A DNA stretch of 64,000 nucleotides from positions 6,105,501 to 6,169,500 of the forward strand of contig CAMRHE010000077.1 in NCBI GenBank assembly GCA_947044405.1, written 5' to 3'. Numbering within the stretch: position 1 is the first letter of the stretch; every line of letters starts with the position of its first letter. The translations under genes and the position numbers were made by a program. The stretch comes from Leptodactylus fallax (taxonomy: Eukaryota; Chordata; Amphibia; Anura; Leptodactylidae). The notes beneath the pieces were generated by a model, which was not told where the DNA came from, searched no databases, and worked only from the letters and a program-made list of their open reading frames with translations. Shown here piece after piece: positions 43,481 to 54,440 of this stretch.

Positions 43481-43532
43481 ACTAACTAACTGTCTACCAT
43501 ATCACGTAATAAACACTATTATAACAGGCATC

Positions 43533-44308
43533 AAAGCATCATCAAATCCAGCCAAATATATGACTTGTAACACTTGGACGTCCAGCGACCCAATTTTTTA
43601 ACAGCCTCTTCGCCCATACCACATGTGTCCGCAGTCGTCGCACCTATCCTGAACGACTGTGTGCCAAAATCCCAAGGTTCAAGCCCCAATTGCACCAAAC
43701 AGGCCCTGAAAACTGCCTGGAACTGATATCATGTCAATGGGGCTCCAGATGCATGCACCAAAAACATGGTATTTGGGGGACGCCGGGACAATCGCGACCG
43801 GACAAGATGGGGAACCTGTCGCCTTGACAGTGATCCAACATCCCCTTCTGAACATATCCGTCTTAGACCGACGAATGCACAACCTAATCTCAGTATCCAA
43901 CACCACCACATCCCCTGCAGCCAGCCCCCCGGTCGCCAGAGAGAAAGCAGTACGCAACAGCAAAACTTCAAAGGCATCAATGCACATAACCTCCAAAATC
44001 CCTAAAAGCCGACCCAACAAGCTCCACAACATATCCAGGCAAGTCCAGCCATCCCCCATCGCCGATGGATGCAGAGCGTGAAAAACCTGAAAATGTGAAC
44101 GTGACAAAGCATCAGCCATCTTATTCTCAAGCCCCGGAATGTGCCGCACTCTGAACCATATGTTAAAACGCAAGCATCTCAATACCATATGCCACAGCAA
44201 AGCCAGAACCAGGAGAGAAGAAGAAGATTGCCCATTAATAATTTGAACCACTGACAGATTATCACACCAAAAACAGATCCTTCTATTGGCCATCCTGTCT
44301 CCCCACAC
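43533..44308 (-). pseudogene. DIRS RNase H end and tyrosine recombinase
   Basis: The RNase H part has CDNLSVVQIINGQSS and RHIPGLENKMADALSR, the last conserved RNase H block. The recombinase follows with IRRSKTDMFRRG and, in a second frame after about 43680, the C-terminal block QSFRIGATTADTCGMG, VKKLGRW and YKSYIW. The first residue of the usual HSFRIGA motif reads Gln instead of His, and the frame changes inside the gene, so it cannot be functional. The frame ends at a TGA near 43533. Confidence 0.8.
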
Positions 44309-44749
44309 TCAACTGCCACAACAATGGGGAACAATTCCAACAGGGCCATGTTCTTACCTAAGCCCAATGTGAACCAAGTTTCAGGCCATGAGCCCCTACA
44401 TCAGTCATTCCCGAACATAGCTGCGAAACAGTCACCACCTGCCGCATCCATGAACAAACACAGATCCGCATTATGCACCTCCTCCTTTTGACACAACGTT
44501 CTACCGTTAAAACTTTGCAGAAAAGCCTTCCAAATTTGCAAGTCCTCCTGGAGAGGGCGCGTAATGCAGATGACATGGTGAGCCTGCAAAACACCCTTAG
44601 TCACCAGCGACAGCTGGCGACAAAAGGCTCGACCCATCAGTAGCACTCTACATGCAAAAGTCAATGAACCCAACAGACACTGCATCTGATGCAGTGTAAC
44701 CTTCTTAGCGCCAACAAACTGCCCAACCAAGGAAACCAACCGTTTAAGC

Positions 44750-45757
44750 TAATCCCGCGGAAGCCGAAACACCATCTCCACTGTATCAATCTCAATTCCC
44801 AAAAAAGACAAACGCATTGATGGGCCTTCCATTTTATCCGCCGGCAAAGGGACGCCCAACTTACTGCCCCATGAGAGATTTAAACGTATGGAGAAGATAT
44901 GCACAGATGGTAGAATTTCCCGGACCCACAAAAAGAAAATCATCTAAATAGTGCAATACCGATGGGATGCCCGTTTCAAAGCGCACCGACCACTCCAAAA
45001 AAGAGCGATACAGCTCGAAATAAAAACAAGAAATGGAACATCCCATGGGCAAGCACATGATAACAAAGAACTTGTCCCGTACAACACAACCCAACAAATG
45101 AAAGCAGTCCGGATGAACCGGCAACAAACGAAAAGCTGCTTTGATATCCGACTTAGCTAACAAGGCCCCCGGACCTACTTTCCTAACCAAGAACAATGCA
45201 CGATCAAAAGAGGTATACGACACAGCCGCATTCTCTTTTGAAATACCATCATTCAAGGACGACTCAGGAGGATACGAAAAATGGTGTATAAGGCAAAATT
45301 TACCCACTTCCTTCTTTGGCACCAAACCCAGCGGACAGACCCTCAAATTAGGAAGCGGGGGCTCATCAAAAGGACCAGCCATACGCCCCAAAGACAATTT
45401 TTTCACAACCTTTTCCCAGGTCAAATCCTCATTATCTCTAAAGGATTTAAGATTAAGAGATAAAAATAAAACCGACGAGGGCTCGTGCGGAATAAAGAAA
45501 CCAACCTCAAAATCATCACTGAGCAGGCTTGCTTCCCGCCTCCTGGGGTACAGTGCAAGCCACTGCCCCAGACCCCGAAGGTTCACCGGCGTTCTCTGTT
45601 GCGCCGGCAGCACCCAACTTTCCCGCCTGTCGATTGCGGCGGAAGCATCGCAGCGCCGAGTGCGTTCCCCACATAAGGAGCACTCATGCCAAAAGCGGCA
45701 TGCTACACTTGGCTTCTGTGCCGCTGTGCCGGGCTGGCCCCCCCGGCCCAGCAGCAC
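44750..45757 (-). pseudogene. DIRS reverse transcriptase
   Basis: A long open stretch (45757-44861) contains GLVPKKEVGKFCLIHHFSYP, AKSDIKAAFRLLPVHP, LPMGCSISC and the active-site block HYLDDFLFVG (LDD), the form typical of DIRS-group RTs. It continues in another frame with FLGIEIDT (about 44790), the usual RT thumb motif, and then a stop. The first ~60 residues are GC-rich linker reading. The frame changes make it non-functional. Confidence 0.82.
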
Positions 45758-45784
45758 CGAAATGAAAGGGGCGCTGAGACAAAA

Positions 45785-46817
45785 TCAACTATATAAATAC
45801 GTCGGTGGCCTTGGAGGCCCAACCAATAGATGGATTAAGTGCAAGGCGACAATGAAATTCTTCGTCGTACCTCCACCAAGCTGTGCCACCGTGCAACTTA
45901 TGCGCACTAAATTAGTGTCCATATAGGCAAAAAGCTCTGGGCCTTTAGCCGGACACTTTTGACAGAGTACAGTATGTACACCAGAGTGGCGAAGGCCTGC
46001 AGCCAATTGCCGAAGGTCTTGGCCACCTTCTGCTTTTTCTCCACCCCTTTCTCAAAAGTACGTTCTCTGTCGACGGTGATCTGATCAGCTGACAACAGAG
46101 ACCACACATCTACGTATTCCCCTTTCAGTATTTTGTCCTTGGTCTCTGCTTGAACGTACGTGCCCAGCGGAGCCACTCCGCAGAAGATAGAGTCGCAGAA
46201 CAGCAAATTAAATAGTACAGGATCCCCGACCGGCGAGGGAGCTACCCCCCCCCGGGTGAGATTACAGCATCAGAAGAACTCTGCTTCTTCTACTTCTAAC
46301 AATTGCTTTAACAGTGAAGCGAAATCCCCTGGACCTGACGATGTGTGTGCGGATAGAGGTGCCCAAGCCAGAAGGCAGGCGTACTCACTGTCCTTCGTCC
46401 CCAACGGGACCTGAAGAGGCTCAGATGATAATGTTGTACAAGGGGGAAGCTGTTTCTCCAGGTGCCGTGCAGTAGAAGAAGAAGTCATCCTTCCCGACTG
46501 GGCAGCCGAAGTTGATCTACGATGGCAATGGGATGCCTTGGAAGCCGAATGTGACCCACCAGACAGCCTCCATTCGTGGTAGCAATTCCGTCTTCTCCCA
46601 TCCGACCTGGACGATGAATGGCTGCGTGGGGTACGGTGCCTGCTGCGACATCTTCTCCTGCGCCCACTGGATTGCCAAACCTCTTCGCCATGTCGCCCTC
46701 GGCTGCAGCGATGACGGCCATCTCCTGGAGAAGACTCAGAAGGAGACAAGGGGTCACCCTGGCAGAGCGGTCAGAAAACCCTCTGGATGGGTCCCGACTG
46801 TCACCTCGCTGCTCCAT
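45785..46817 (-). pseudogene. DIRS gag-like ORF, frameshifted
   Basis: An Arg/Ser-rich N-terminal region (46749-46270, RSHSSSRSDGRRRN) is followed in other frames by PLGTYVQAETKDKILKGEYVD, WSLLSADQ, FGNWLQAFATLVYIL and FLPIWTLI; the last blocks match the conserved part of DIRS gag-like proteins (WLQAF). At least two frame changes are present. Confidence 0.65.
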
Positions 46818-46936
46818 CCTTCCAGAAGCTTGGGACTCCCCTCTGACGCCCTTCCAGCTCCTGCTACCAAGGGGTGGGTCAGCCGCCAGCCCTTCTTCCC
46901 TACTATGCCTCTGCCCTACTATGCCTTCCTGTACAC

Positions 46937-46969
46937 TTGATAAAGGGGTGTGTACACCGAAACGCGTAG
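46937..46969 (+). ncRNA. Hammerhead-ribozyme-like motif (degenerate)
   Basis: TTGATAAAG, a 5-bp stem GGTGT/ACACC with a 2-base loop, and then CGAAACGCGT resemble the hammerhead core (CUGAUGA, stem II, CGAAAC) found in retroelements of many animals. The CUGAUGA box reads TTGATAA, so cleavage is unlikely. It stands at the upstream edge of the DIRS sequence and may belong to a separate retroelement 3' end. Confidence 0.3.
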
Positions 46970-47940
46970 TGTTGGAAAATAAAGTTTCTTTTGGATTTTA
47001 CGTAACCTGGCAAACCACAGTTCCTTTTCGCTGACCTGGTCTGTGGGTCTAAACTGGTCCTTCCTATTAAGTTCAGTAAGGAAGTATCTTAGCACCACTC
47101 TTGGCCTTACGTTTGGTAGGGTTGTATACTATGGATGCACAAGGGACCTTGGACAACCATGGCGTCCATATAAAACCAAAGGTGATAGCAACTGCTACTT
47201 CCGTGGCCATCAGCTATATCCTGACAGGGACAGAGGACAACCACTCCCTTCTCAGAGATAAAGTCATCTACCACATGAAAACTGACTTGACAAAAAAACT
47301 ACAGGATACAGGACTACTTGAACCAAAATGTGAATGAATATGTGAACATCTCTGGCATGTCTCATGACAGAGTCTGGGCAACTGATGCAGAGATCATGAC
47401 TCCATGGATTGGTTGACATATCCTGCAAGCTTCAGTCTGCAGTCAACACCAGAACATGCACTTTATCTTGAAAACAAGTATCATCATTTTAATGTTATCA
47501 GTGTTTCCCTTTAAACGTGTATATTGTAGCAAGGACTTGCAAGTGTAAAGGTCCCGATACATGGGACAGGTATTGGGTGATTTGCTGTCCCTTGCATTGA
47601 GCAATAAGTGACATATCGCTAATGAGAAATCGCTGAGGAAAAAAAAAAATTACATACTCATTGCCCAGCATGTCCTGCCTAGGCCAATTTATACCCCGGA
47701 GTATAATCTAGTCTAGGCCACTTTAACCCTGGGTATAGTCTGGACTAAGAATATACTCTGGCCTGTTACACCGGGAAGTCATAGCAGCCCATGCAGACAG
47801 TTTTAAATTGCATACTCGCGTCTTGCAGTTAAAACTGTCTGTGTGGTCAAAGAGGCAAAGTGTATGTAACAGTTAGCACCCGGCAGCCGAGTGGGCCCCT
47901 TCAGGAGCATGGGGCCCCGCTACTTGCCTGGGTATGCCGG
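46970..47940. other. Intergenic, unassigned
   Basis: Open frames at 47043-47337 show no recognisable domain. Near 47670-47770 there are imperfect repeats of GGAGTATAATCTAGTCTAGG and CTGGGTATAGTCTGGAC. Confidence 0.3.
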
Positions 47941-47949
47941 GTGCTGACG

Positions 47950-48175
47950 CCGTCCCTGTTGATGATTATGAGCACCAATTACTCTATGTATGATGTTCTG
48001 CTGGATCCCTTCATCCCTAATAATACGGGGTTTGTTGGACATGTCACTGTTGGTGAAAACCTTGATAATAGTGACCATAATCTAATCAGATTCCGCTTAA
48101 ATTGTAAAAAATAGACAAAGGTTGGGAGGGCAAATCCCTTAATTTTAAAAAGGCCAATTTTCCCAGGTTTAGGGT
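47950..48175 (+). pseudogene. CR1-type LINE endonuclease fragment
   Basis: Translates to LLDPFIPNNTGFVGHVTVGE and NLDNSDHNLIRFRLNCK, the end of an APE-type endonuclease with its SDH motif, followed by the linker (VGRANPLILKRANF) in a shifted frame after a stop at 48112. Both ends are truncated. Confidence 0.65.
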
Positions 48176-48636
48176 AGCTGCACACGACCGAGTTTCACCC
48201 ATGAAACTCGGTTCGTTTGTTAGACGGATTTTCCGGCTTGAACTTCATTCTGGGGGTGGGACATACTATGACTATAGTATGAATATGGATGGACATGTTT
48301 ATCCTCTCTACTTCAGTTTATTTAACTCATGTTTCATGTATACAATTGATTTAATATAGATGTATCCTTATATGCATTCTATTTTTTACTAACTGTTGTA
48401 AGTTAGTCCTATGATTCCAATGTTCATAATTTTTGATACATACAACTTTAGGAGTACAAGCATTTGACTATGCCAACGATAGTGCACTACTGCTGTTAAT
48501 GTACTATGATCTATGTACCAGCATCCTAAGATAATTCATAATAGATGTGTCTAGAATACCTGTATGAAATACTAGGATGATTGTTTGTTTTTTGTCTATT
48601 ATGATTGTAACTGTATATATGATGCTACCCACAGAG

Positions 48637-48668
48637 TCTGATGAAGGCATTACTGACAAAAATGTTTA
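48637..48668 (+). ncRNA. Hammerhead-like core box, very degenerate
   Basis: A perfect CTGATGAAG box is followed by GCATTACTGACAAAAATG, a decayed stem II and CGAAA position. The downstream AAACTTTAAATGCAAAGGAG... looks like a retroelement 3' end. Weak. Confidence 0.2.
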
Positions 48669-49339
48669 CCACTCTGTAAAATTATCAATATTAAAACTTT
48701 AAATGCAAAGGAGTGCTTCAATTCTTCATTTCTATTTACTATGGTTGGGACCCTATTGGAGCATCCATTAAGCAATCTTCACTTTGAGTGCCGCTATTAA
48801 AGCATACGAAAGTTGAGAGGGTGATGTTACATACAGAGATAGATATAAATCATATATGTAACCTGCATTATATTGTGTATTAGTCGCTGTTTCTTTTCCA
48901 GTGTTCTCTGGTGGACTATAATTTAGCTATAAGTAAGAGCAATATGGATGCTTGAAACTCAGGGGATATCATGTACAAACAAGCTTTTAAAAATGTGAAA
49001 TAAAAATATTGGATTTAAGCCTAAGGGTGCTAGAGTTATTAAAGTGTCCTACACATACTGTCACTTATAGTTCGCCTACACAGTCTCCATATGCTGTATT
49101 GGTGACAACTCAGACAAACATATCCAGAGTGGGTGAGCTGTTCCTATTTTTGTATATGTTAGGATTGTACCAGCATATATTTCATAGCATGTTTGAAACA
49201 GCATGCCTGCTTTCTGATTCCCCATACATAACACATGTTGTAAATGTGTATTCTGTTCTATGTTTTAGATTTATTGGCACTATAGAAATTTTCTGTTTTT
49301 GGGCCTACGCTTCAGAAGACCTTGTGGAAAGAAGAAACC

Positions 49340-49753
49340 ATGTTGGTTACCAATAAAGAGATGGATTTAATGTCAATGCCAGAATTTCAGGACGCTTGTT
49401 GGCCAATAATGATGATATGGGAGCGCATTAACCATGCAAATACATCGGATTCTCCCCCAAAGATTTTTGGGCTTCAAAAAGGGGACTATGGCTTTCAGAA
49501 CTGGGTTTTTACTTCCAATATAGAAAGTTATTCTGTTGTCTGGGACACTGTTCGCTCGTACTGGAAGGTGAAAACTCCATTTGGACCATGTTTATTTCTG
49601 ACTGGACCTCTGATTATTGACAAATCAGACAGAGGACTACAAGTACCACCACTACCAGCAGTCACTATATCAGATACAGATGTACTAATGCCTGCCTCTC
49701 CGGCTAAGGTGGAGAAACAAATGATAAAGATTGCCCGATTTGTTGCAAAATAA
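49340..49753 (+). CDS. Small unrecognised protein, family member 3 (137 aa)
   Basis: Open frame from ATG 49340 (MLVTNKEMDLM), the ATG that aligns with member 2; an upstream TTG at 49322 extends the frame but is not a credible start. Conserved blocks as in member 2: DACWPIMMIWERINHA, TSDSPP, GLQKGDYGFQ, WDTVRSYWKVKTPFGPCL, IDKS, VPPLPAV, TDVLMPAS. Of the 21 differences from member 2 many are conservative (V/L, I/M, E/D, I/V, A/S, V/I, L/I, E/K), and there is no indel or stop, which suggests protein-level constraint. The acceptor-like site TTCTATGTTTTAG ends at 49269. Function unknown. Confidence 0.65.
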   Translation: MLVTNKEMDLMSMPEFQDACWPIMMIWERINHANTSDSPPKIFGLQKGDYGFQNWVFTSNIESYSVVWDTVRSYWKVKTPFGPCLFLTGPLIIDKSDRGLQVPPLPAVTISDTDVLMPASPAKVEKQMIKIARFVAK

Positions 49754-50478
49754 GTCTATAACAAAGTTTTGAGTAAATATATCAATAACTCATGTAGTAG
49801 TGCGACTCTTTACAAGTAAGAAAGTAGTATACAGTACCTTAGTGGCACTACATGGTAAAGGAATTTTCAGAGTTCACATAAAATTACATAAGAACCTTAA
49901 AAGTATGTTCACACAGTGGAATTTAGCACTGAATTTGAGGCAGATTCTGACTCCAATTGTATTCAATGGCAGGCAGGACAATGAAAAAATAAGCGTTCTA
50001 CTCGATTTTGCTACAGATTCCACGACTGATTCAGCCGCAGAACCCGCGGTGCGAGTCACTCCACTGACTACACCCATTCATCTGAGCCTAATCCGCAGCT
50101 GAAAACTACAGGAATGGAAAAGATAGAGGAATCTGAGCTGGAAGCCTGCCTCAAATTCTGCTTCCATTTCCACTGTGTGAACTTACCCATCTGATAAATC
50201 ACCTGTTCAATGGGGCTGAGTGCCCCATGCTGCGGGTTCTGTGGCTGATCACCCGCAGAATCAGCAGCAAGACTGAGCAGGCCGCTTATTTTTTCATTGT
50301 CCCCCTTCGATCTCTGCCTTCCATTGAAAATAATGGGAGGCAGATTCAGGGTGGAATTTGGCCCTGCTTCAGATATATTTTATATGTTCTGGGCAAATTG
50401 TATTAACATCCAATAACAATATTAGATAAAAAACATTCCTCTAATTTGACAAAGTGATAAAAATACTACTGTTACGCT

Positions 50479-50682
50479 AGGTTCACACATGCGTTCGGGT
50501 TTCCGTTCGAGTGGTCCGCTTGGAGACCCCCAGAATGGAAACCTAATCCGTATAAAAAAGCGGATATAATGGGGTCCACCGGGATTCCGCCTGCAGCACT
50601 TTTCTCTCTGTATTTTTAAAGTGGAATGGGGAACGAAATCCCCCAGCGGAGAGCAGGCGCAGGTGTGAACCTAGCCTTACTA
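50479..50682. repeat. MITE, TAGGTTCACAC ends (copy 2)
   Basis: GCTAGGTTCACACATGCG at the left and GCAGGTGTGAACCTAGCC at the right. The counterpart is at 27131-27366; about 30 bases differ in length. Confidence 0.75.
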
Positions 50683-50852
50683 CTGCAGTGCTCTATTCAT
50701 TATCATGATAATGGAAAGGAACAAGAAAAAAATCGACAAAAAGTAAATAAGTTTTAATAAATATATATATGTACAGTATATGAAATGTAAATTTGACTAC
50801 TTAGAATAACTTTGTGTCATGTATGTATACATCAACTCACAGCCACATTTAC

Positions 50853-51029
50853 CTTTTTCACTGTCTGGCTCATCATATTGTATCTCTATTGCATCCCGAA
50901 AACTTTCATTACAGCCTCTGCCACAAACCATATGTCATGTGTATATCATCTTAACTTCTACTGTAGCAGTCTGCAAACTTTCCAGTGAACTTGACATTTT
51001 CGATTGACCAAAATCATTTCCAGGAGAAA
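50853..51029 (-). pseudogene. Exon-like block with splice signals, minus strand (copy 2)
   Basis: On the minus strand a pyrimidine-rich acceptor ending TTTTTGCAG precedes 177 bases (59 codons) and a consensus donor, AAAAAG|GTAAAT. The frame shared with copy 1 reads [28 protein letters not shown], then a TGA, then HMVCGRGCNESF and [14 protein letters not shown]. The TGA corresponds to TTA (Leu) in copy 1, so this copy has good splice sites but a broken frame, while copy 1 has an open frame but weakened splice sites. The gene is not recognised. Confidence 0.45.
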
Positions 51030-51246
51030 CTGCAAAAACAAATATTTTATATTGTTTTATTATACATAAGATATTAAATATAATTAAAATGATTTGGTTA
51101 AACCTTCCAATAATAAAATTATACAATATCTAAAAGGATATTAATCTGACATCATAGTATCTAATGACCGTTATTATACAATTTATCACCATTTAGAATT
51201 AACATAAATTTTTGAAAGATCAGTATTATAGTAATATATAGGATGC

Positions 51247-51690
51247 AGGGGCGTAACTAGCAAAGACTGGGCCCCAAAGCAAACTTTTGCCTTGGCTCCC
51301 GAACACAGCATAGCACCCCCTTTCCTGGTTCCCACACAATAAAAGACCCCCTTTAGTGGACCCCACTAGGTATAATGCACCATTTACACACAGTATAATG
51401 TCGCAAAGTGGCCCCTTCACTAAGTATGTGATCTTGCTAAATCCACCAGAGAAGTAGCGTCTCTATATAATAGCCCTGATTAATGGAGCAGGTTTTTGGA
51501 AACTCAACGCAGTATAATGCCCCATTTACAGATAGTATAATGTCCAATAGTGGCCTCCATACAATATAAAGTTGCACAGTGGCCCCTTCATCACAATATA
51601 ATGTCCTTTAGTGGCCTCCACACAGTATAATGTCCCCACAATAGCCCCTCCACACAATATAATGTCTTATAGTGGTCTCCACAGAGTTTA
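51247..51690. repeat. DNA-element fragment with 31-bp units
   Basis: Starts AGGGGCGTAACTAGCAAAGA and continues with diverged units (CACAGTATAATG and AGTGGCCCC) up to about 51690, matching 28462-28860. The right part of the element is missing. Confidence 0.7.
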
Positions 51691-51984
51691 TTTCTAAATT
51701 TTCTGTTATTATATTGGTTTACCTGGTGAAAATAAACAAGTGAGATGGGTATATATTTGGTTTTTATTAAGTTGCCTAATAATTCTGCACAGTAATAGTT
51801 ACCTGCACAGATATCCTCCTAAGATAGCCAAATCTAAAAAAAAATCCACTCCAACTTCCAAAAATATTAAGCTTTGATATTTATGAGTCTTTTGGGTTGA
51901 TTGAGAACATACTTGTTGTTCAATAATAAAAATAATCATCTCAAATACAACTTGCTTAATAATTCTGCACACAGTGTATATTTG

Positions 51985-52030
51985 ATAAGCCAGCTTTCGA
52001 GAGTGCTAGCTCTCTTCTTCAGACATGGTG
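51985..52030 (-). ncRNA. Hammerhead-like motif in a retroelement tail
   Basis: Minus strand: CTGAAGAAG, stem GAGAG/CTCTC around a CTAGCA loop, then CGAAAGC. The layout is that of a hammerhead core with one change (CTGAAGA for CTGATGA). Similar stem-loops occur in Penelope-like retroelements. Neighbouring repeats of AATAATTCTGCACA (51779, 51958) may be part of the same element. Confidence 0.3.
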
Positions 52031-52109
52031 TAATACTAGAAACTGAAAATTCACACTATTTATACAAACACAAGACATGGATCTTCAAAAGGATCTTGGA
52101 CTAACAAAA

Positions 52110-52295
52110 TGCAATATACGCATTGCAGAAAAATACACGCAGTGAAAATGCTGCAATTTCCAAAACAGTTGCGGTTTTGGAAATCGCAGCATGTCAGTTC
52201 TATTTACGGAAATGCCGGCGGTTTCACTATAGGTATAATGGAAGCAAAAAGTCCGCAGAGGAAACCTCGCCAGACTTTCTGCAAAAATCTCTGAG
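52110..52295. repeat. MITE fragment related to 25848-26175
   Basis: GCATTGCAGAAAAATACACG and the following block with CAGCATGTCA and CTATAGGTATAA match the middle of the MITE at 25915-26090. The ends are missing. Confidence 0.6.
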
Positions 52296-52302
52296 GGAAA
52301 AA

Positions 52303-52660
52303 TGATTCTCAGGTGTCAGAATCAAAGTCAGGTGTCGGTATCAAAGTCAGGTGTCAGAATCAAAGTCAGGTGTCGGAATCAAAGTCAGGTGTCGGTATCA
52401 AAGTCAGGTGTCAGAATCAAAGTCAGGTGTCGGAATCAAAGTCAGATGTCAGAATCAAAGTCAGGTGTCGGAATCAAAGTCAGGTGTCAGAATCAAAGTC
52501 AGGTGTCAGAATCAAAGTCGGGTGTCAGAATCAAAGTCAGGTATCAAAGTCAGGTGTCAGAATCAAAGTCAGGTATCAGAATCAAAGTCAGGTATCAAAG
52601 TCAGGTGTCAGAATCAAAGTCAGGTATCAGAGTAAAGTATCAAAGTCAGGTATCACTGTT
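52303..52660. repeat. 19-bp minisatellite, about 19 units
   Basis: The unit GTGTCAGAATCAAAGTCAG repeats head to tail with G/A variants. Towards the right, shortened 13-bp units (GTATCAAAGTCAG) alternate with full ones. The array stays open in several frames only because neither unit contains a stop in them; it is not a gene. Confidence 0.95.
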
Positions 52661-54440
52661 GTAAACTACTATTAATCTGATGTTTGACTCTGATATCTGA
52701 GGATGTCCTAATATGGACACTGTACTATCGAATATACTCAGTTAGCCTCTGTTTTCTTCACTCTTCCAGTGGCTTAGTCAGAACAGATGCAGGAAATGAG
52801 AGCTTGGCTTTAGACCGCCCTATGTAGCAGCAGCAGCAGCAGCTAACCTCTGACAGCCATTATCAGGATCCACAGGAGAAGTCACTCCTAATACTGTAGG
52901 TATAAAGTTTTCTATTTGTTTTTGCTAATGTATCATATTATACCGATACATTTATCTATAATCCATTGTTTGTTCTATCCTGATGGCTGTTAAGTGAGGG
53001 GGGAAGAATAAGATGATGTGCACAGTTGGTTGCAGGTCTGAAATGTATAGGAAGCAGTGAGATAAAAGAGAAATGTTTGCCACATACAAGCATGTGAGTC
53101 TAGCACTGAGGGTCTTGCACATACAGTAAACTGGTCATGCACATAAGATTGCTGTCAGCTGAAGGTGGCTATCGTGCATGATACCCCCATACACAAGCAT
53201 GCGTCCAAAATGGGGAGAAAGGAGAAAAAGATTTAGTAGTGATCTACATGATAGGACAGTCCTAGGATTTGTAGTCCATCTAGAACAGTGGTGTCAAGCT
53301 CATTTTCACCCACGGACACATCAGCATTATGGTTGCTTTGAAAGGGACGTTTGTAATTGTAAGACTGTATAAAATGTATAATCTAGGAATCCACAATACT
53401 GCAATCTCGTGGCAGGATGCAGTCACAGATGTACTGAAGAAGGACCTCATACAGTAAGGGCCCCCCTGTTACAGGCCCCGTACAGTAATTCCCCTCCTGT
53501 TACAGGTCTCCATACTGTAAGGGCGCCCATATTACAGCACCCAATACAGTAAGGGCCATCCTGTTACAGACCTCCACAGAAGTACTTTAGGCAACTGTCT
53601 ACTGGATTTCTCCAGCAGGTCCCACATTCCAGTGATTTCACTTACCTATCCCTGCTCGTGTCCACGGATGCCTCCGTTTAGGCCTCCAGGAGGCGACACA
53701 TATTACATCCTGACGCTCTGCATCACGATGTAACATCTGGAACATAATATGGGGTGCCCTTGGAGGTCTAAGTGTAGGCAGGCATGGACAGGAGTAGATA
53801 GGTAAGTGAATATTGGCAACTATCTGTTGGAGTAATCCAGCAGTAACAACCTATTAAATATAAAAAAAAAACTAACTTTTAAAACACCAGTTACAAAATA
53901 AATGGTCGCCGGCCACACCATTTTCCCAAAAAGTGGGCATGCTGGAATAAATGATGCTGGAAATCTGCACCAGCTATGAATGCGCCCTCTGACGGTGTTG
54001 GGAATATGAACACTGGCGTTAAATATGGCAGTCTTCATAAATCTCCCCAATGGGTTTCATTTACCAAAGCTGCATAATGGAAATATTGGTGTCAGACCCC
54101 CACAGATCAGATATTGATGCCCTATCCTAATGATAGCTGATCTATAGCTCAGTCTCATCTATGAGGTCTACTGCATAATGAATACATAGATACACATCAT
54201 GTTCTGCTTTCCTCATACTCCCTATACTACTTCTCTTTCCTCTCCCCCCTACACTTCTTCTGTTTTCTGTGTTTGTTCCTCTTCCATGCTTGTTTAACAA
54301 CTATATTTATATTGCGGAGGTAAGAGATACACTTTTGTGTTTTCTGCAAAGCTGTAGTTATACACAACATTTATTATATTGTGTTTTATGAAAACCTAAT
54401 TTTGTCTATAAATATCCTATACATCATGTCACATGATCGT
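52661..54440. other. Intergenic with short simple repeats
   Basis: A (CAG)5-6 run at about 52826-52842 and a stretch of diverged units of CCTGTTACAGGCC / CAGTAAGGGC (53450-53590). No credible gene. A donor-like TAG|GTATAAAG at about 52896-52908 follows mixed-composition sequence but gives no convincing exon. Confidence 0.35.

Larger units (their letters stand above)
43490..46940 (-). mobile_element. DIRS-type retrotransposon, decayed
   Basis: In minus-strand order: a gag-like ORF (46817-45785), RT (45757-44750), RNase H (44400-44100) and a tyrosine recombinase (44000-43533). Such elements use a recombinase in place of an integrase and lack ordinary LTRs. Every ORF is broken by stops or frameshifts. 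I could not define the terminal or internal complementary repeats, so the ends are approximate. Confidence 0.85.
48821..51690. repeat. Segmental duplication, copy of 22165-28860
   Basis: The region matches 24276-25790 and 26985-27900 in order and orientation, including the small gene, its upstream acceptor-like site, two MITEs and the minus-strand exon-like block, and then the minisatellite element. It lacks the Tc1 element (empty site at about 48821-48865) and about 1.2 kb equivalent to 25790-26985. By eye the gene copies are about 85% identical in protein, so the duplication is not very recent. Confidence 0.88.

Noticed and set aside
45141..45926. 261-aa plus-strand ORF
   Set aside because: Antisense of the DIRS RT and gag; the minus strand carries the recognisable RT motifs.
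46512..47034. Plus-strand ORFs of 138-142 aa
   Set aside because: Antisense of the DIRS gag-like region; no homology-like motifs.
47043..47337. Possible small gene (MDAQGTLDNHG...)
   Set aside because: No conserved motif, no splice or promoter signal and no second copy; left as unassigned.
52302..52675. Three overlapping ~94-120-aa ORFs
   Set aside because: They are readings of a 19-bp tandem array in three frames. The peptide is a simple periodic repeat and the array explains the open frames.
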